A DNA stretch of 8,245 nucleotides from Nitrospirota bacterium (lineage in GTDB: Bacteria > Nitrospirota > Nitrospiria > Nitrospirales > UBA8639): NCBI GenBank assembly GCA_029881175.1, contig JAOUNC010000107.1, positions 1-8,245 of the forward strand, given 5' to 3'. The position numbers were made by a program, and so were the translations under genes. The notes under the pieces are model-generated. The model worked only from the letters and a program-made list of their open reading frames with translations. It ran no database searches and was not told the origin of the DNA. This document shows, piece by piece, positions 5,969 to 8,245 of the stretch (position 1 is the stretch's first letter; each line of letters begins with the position of its first letter).

Positions 5969-5993
5969 AGACGCCTCACCGGGGCGTCTCTAC
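5969..5993 (-). repeat. REP palindrome copy G (minus orientation)
   Basis: On the minus strand GTAG is followed by AGACGCCCC, loop GGT and GAGGCGTCT, with one mismatch in the stem. Copies E, F and G alternate in orientation across about 240 bp. Confidence 0.8.
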
Positions 5994-6053
5994 ATAAAGA
6001 GGCCGAAATGATTGATTCGCCATTGATCCCCATAGGCCGCACACCCTTCACCA

Positions 6054-7580
6054 TTAAAACCCGATCAGCTTGCTGACAGGTTCAAACAGGGGACTGTATC
6101 GGATTTTATCAAACAATGTCGGGCGCAAATTCTGGGGGTTACCGGCGGTGCCGGCTTTCACATAGCCAGCCTGACCTTTCAGATCCACAACAAGTTGATG
6201 GCTATTCGGATCTATACTGATGGACGTGATTTCAAAATGCTCAAGGTCTTCTAATGTTAAAAATGCATTCTCCTCAATCGCGACGGAAGGCATGCCTTGT
6301 GGGCTCAGGTATTCCACCGTTCCGGCAAAGCCCTCAGGGGTTTTCCGTTCGCCGGTACTGGGATCCTGCCAGGAAAAGTCCACGGCTTGTATAGGCAGCA
6401 CCGAATGAGAAATCAGTTTTGGGGGAACCGCTGTTTTCTCATGATCCCCAGTTTCTGGCAGAACCATGACCAAGGCTTCATCTTGTCCAAACAGTTCGAT
6501 CGTCCCCGGCTTGTGTTCAAAAATGGCCTGATAGGTCAGCTCCTGATCTTGAGGAAAGGGAATGGAGAGCCCCGGGGTCGCCTTCAGCCCTGATTGAATA
6601 AGTTGAACGGCATGAATCCTGGACATCACGATTCGCTGCCGCCCTTGCTTCGTTCTGATCGACCACGTCACGGAATTATCATTGGAGACTTCCATACTCA
6701 CAACCGCCTCATCGGTCAGCACGATGCCATCGAGTTGTCCGGCAACCGCTTCCTTATGCTCCGTGATTTCCAAGGTCACATCCGAAGGGATGCTGGGGCG
6801 GTCCGCGGCAAATTCCACCACCCGCCCATTGATGGCCATATCCTGCCAAGATTTCGGCGGATAGCTATCCGAATCCATATCATATTCCTCAGGGTCCGCC
6901 ACCAGCAGGCGATCAGGACTGAGGGCAAGTTTCCCCACATGCTCAAACGTCAGCCTGTCAAAGATCAGTTCATCGGTCAGTCGTATATCACCCAAATCAG
7001 GAGTCACCCGAAATTCAATCCGAGCCGTCTCCACATGGACGGAAATCACCGGGTCGATTCGCAGAAAGGAACTGGCAATCAGCAGCAAGGCCAGCAATCC
7101 GCCCACCCCGACCTTGACCCCCAACAACGCCACCAGCTTCCCCAGTACGGAGGCTTTGGTGGAGGAGGCCTCAGGCATTGCGATCGGCTTTCCCTCTAAT
7201 TTTGCCCGGATAACCCCAAGGAGAATCTCAAACTCGTTGGACCCGGCTTCCCCGTTCCATTCAATAAAGCGCAAGGCTTGAATGCCGGCAAAGGCCAAAG
7301 GAATGGCATCCTCCTCCACCATCACCGGCACCACTTTTTCATGTTTGAGAGCTTCCCGCGCCTCCGCCCGCACCCAGCGCGACTTCTTGGCATGGCCGGT
7401 CCATAACACCACCACACATTTTGCGGCAGCCAGCGCGTCTTCAATCGTTTTATCCCATTCGCTGCCCACTTGAATCTGGCGGTCCCACCAGACGGACATC
7501 CCCGCCTGCTCCAACCCTGCCGCCAAGCGTTGGGCTATCGATCGATCTTCACTCGCGTAACTGATAAACACGTCCTTCAT
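6054..7580 (-). CDS. Membrane-anchored TIR-domain protein with large beta-rich C-terminal region
   Basis: A 508-residue protein from the ATG at 7580. Residues 1 to about 125 are a bacterial TIR domain (TIR_2 type): the first strand DVFISYASEDRSIAQRLAAGL (3-23), VWWDRQIQVGSEW (30-42), and SRWVRAEAREAL (67-78), in which Glu73 fits the S-x-W-x-x-x-E site that holds the catalytic Glu of NAD-cleaving TIR domains. After a linker, a hydrophobic stretch (about 148-173; core VGVGGLLALLLIASSFL) is a single membrane span. The remaining 335 residues are beta-rich, without cysteines, and match no family I can name. There is no N-terminal signal peptide, so the likely layout is TIR in the cytosol and the C-terminal part in the periplasm, like a receptor. 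Bacterial TIR proteins are often defence or signalling NADases; here the activity is inferred from the motif only. The gene follows the upstream partner by 18 bp and is surely cotranscribed with it. Confidence 0.88.
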   Translation of the reverse strand: MKDVFISYASEDRSIAQRLAAGLEQAGMSVWWDRQIQVGSEWDKTIEDALAAAKCVVVLWTGHAKKSRWVRAEAREALKHEKVVPVMVEEDAIPLAFAGIQALRFIEWNGEAGSNEFEILLGVIRAKLEGKPIAMPEASSTKASVLGKLVALLGVKVGVGGLLALLLIASSFLRIDPVISVHVETARIEFRVTPDLGDIRLTDELIFDRLTFEHVGKLALSPDRLLVADPEEYDMDSDSYPPKSWQDMAINGRVVEFAADRPSIPSDVTLEITEHKEAVAGQLDGIVLTDEAVVSMEVSNDNSVTWSIRTKQGRQRIVMSRIHAVQLIQSGLKATPGLSIPFPQDQELTYQAIFEHKPGTIELFGQDEALVMVLPETGDHEKTAVPPKLISHSVLPIQAVDFSWQDPSTGERKTPEGFAGTVEYLSPQGMPSVAIEENAFLTLEDLEHFEITSISIDPNSHQLVVDLKGQAGYVKAGTAGNPQNLRPTLFDKIRYSPLFEPVSKLIGF

Positions 7581-7592
7581 AACTGAAGGGCA

Positions 7593-7597
7593 CTCCT
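7593..7597 (-). promoter_or_regulatory. Shine-Dalgarno of the TIR gene, overlapping the end of the upstream gene's spacer
   Basis: AGGAG on the minus strand lies 12 nt before the ATG at 7580 and one base after the upstream gene's TAA. The spacing is a little long but no other start fits better, because the TIR strand begins at residue 3. Confidence 0.5.
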
Positions 7598-7598
7598 G

Positions 7599-8245
7599 TT
7601 ACGGATTCACGGTAGGTTGGTGGTAGAAATGAATTTCTTTGGAAAGATTTTGATTGGTGGAAAGAGAGAACCCGCTAATTTCCAACGTATAAGGACCGGG
7701 CTCAGCATCTTTGGCTTCCCAGTGAATCGTAAAGGGACGCCCCGCCCGTTTTCGACGAAACGTCTGACTATCCACTTCCTTCCCCGTTGATGCTTGGCGG
7801 ATGGTTGCCAATAATCGAGCATCTTCTCCCGTTTTCAAGGTAAAAAAGTAGCCGCCAATAGTAGAAGGTGCCTCCTGGTAATACAACACCACAGGGGCCA
7901 CCCGTTCCAGACTGGAGGGCGACTCCGCATCCAGGCGGATTAACGCGCCCAAATCATACAAATTCAGCTTAGGAGTGAGTTGCTGCAGGACCGGATCGCT
8001 CGGCCAGGAAAAGGTATTCTGAAATCCTTTGGTCCATGGCTGCGCCGGCTGAACCTTATCCAACCAATAGTACGTGCGATAATCCAGCTCCCGCACGGTC
8101 ACATACACCGCATGTTCGTCTTCCAGAAAAAATTTGAGCTTCACGGATTCGGGAAATTGATCAGACGAGGACGCCTCTTGATAATCCGCCAGCACCGAGA
8201 TCAATTCCACATTCAATCCCGCAACCGGCTTGGGTTTAATACCTT
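7599..8245 (-). CDS. Unrecognised beta-rich protein, 5' end outside window
   Basis: The frame is open from the right edge to the TAA at 7601-7599, giving 214 visible residues. A TTG at 8216 lies in mid-sequence and has no ribosome site, so the real start is beyond the window. I do not recognise the family. The visible part has no cysteine or membrane span, is rich in predicted beta-strands and aromatic residues (RELDYRTYYWLDKVQP, VLYYQEAPSTIGGYFF), and ends with a segment resembling FlgD-type Ig-like repeats (RPFTIHWEAKDAEPGPYTLEISG). This suggests an extracytoplasmic or membrane-linked protein whose N-terminus may hold a signal or anchor. Being 18 bp from the TIR gene and in the same operon, it is a candidate partner of the TIR protein's beta-rich outer region, but nothing in the sequence proves contact. 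Confidence 0.8.
   Translation of the reverse strand, partial: GIKPKPVAGLNVELISVLADYQEASSSDQFPESVKLKFFLEDEHAVYVTVRELDYRTYYWLDKVQPAQPWTKGFQNTFSWPSDPVLQQLTPKLNLYDLGALIRLDAESPSSLERVAPVVLYYQEAPSTIGGYFFTLKTGEDARLLATIRQASTGKEVDSQTFRRKRAGRPFTIHWEAKDAEPGPYTLEISGFSLSTNQNLSKEIHFYHQPTVNP

Larger units (their letters stand above)
5710..6053. other. Intergenic region between the TIR gene and the FGE-domain gene
   Basis: This 344-bp gap contains REP copies E, F and G and the terminator-like tail of copy E. Apart from these I see no coding frame with family resemblance, no RNA gene and no clear sigma-70 promoter. Confidence 0.6.

Noticed and set aside
3774..5993. CRISPR array
   Set aside because: The palindromic repeats are irregularly spaced, alternate in orientation, and have genes between them; no spacer-like units of even length exist.
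6594..7199. Plus-strand open frame of 201 codons opposite the TIR gene
   Set aside because: It lies wholly inside the TIR gene, has no family resemblance, is rich in His/Arg/Gln as expected from the antisense of normal codons, and has no start signal.

Overview
The window carries a run of genes that all read on the minus strand. By eye the base composition is close to balanced, slightly GC-rich. It looks like chromosomal accessory DNA from a Gram-negative-type bacterium: several products have Sec-type signal peptides, there is a receptor-like TIR protein, and the gaps hold REP palindromes with a REP-associated transposase (RAYT) remnant. The mix of PEGA, DUF1566 and FGE-sulfatase modules on trypsin folds would fit Nitrospirota or a similar environmental lineage, but that placement is a guess from general familiarity and is not shown by the sequence.

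In transcription order (right to left): (1) the 3' part of an unrecognised beta-rich protein, 7599-8245, cut by the window edge. (2) After 18 bp, a TIR-domain protein (7580-6054) with one transmembrane segment and a large beta-rich C-terminal part. (3) A 344-bp gap holding three REP palindromes. (4) A secreted trypsin-fold protein with an FGE-sulfatase (formylglycine-generating enzyme-like) C-terminus, 5709-4243. (5) A 489-bp gap with more REP palindromes and the last 83 codons of a RAYT transposase. (6) A secreted trypsin-fold protein with a DUF1566 C-terminus, 3753-2515. (7) After 98 bp, a secreted trypsin-fold protein with a PEGA domain and a further beta-rich tail, 2416-1088. (8) A separate sugar-nucleotide epimerase/reductase-like gene starting at 963 and running off the left edge.

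The most notable element is the row of three paralogous trypsin-fold exported proteins that share the same N-terminal half but carry three unrelated or distantly related C-terminal modules. All three keep the His and Ser of the triad, but where HtrA-type proteases have the catalytic Asp (the D of D-[LI]-A-[LV]) they have Gly, in a shared D-x-R-G-L-A motif. The FGE-bearing member has also lost the oxyanion-hole Gly (GNSGGP has become RFSGGP), and its FGE domain lacks the catalytic Cys pair, so it may be a binding protein built from two former enzyme folds. At its domain junction lie a run of nine A and a strong internal Shine-Dalgarno plus ATG, which could allow the C-terminal module to be switched off or made separately. 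With the membrane TIR protein next door, the locus could be an envelope sensing or conflict system, but the functional link between the parts is inference only.

The REP elements share one design: GTAG, a 9-bp stem, a 3-nt loop (GGT in most copies), with compensating changes between copies. They bracket the RAYT fragment and sit directly upstream of two of the three protease-fold genes, where one copy resembles an intrinsic terminator.
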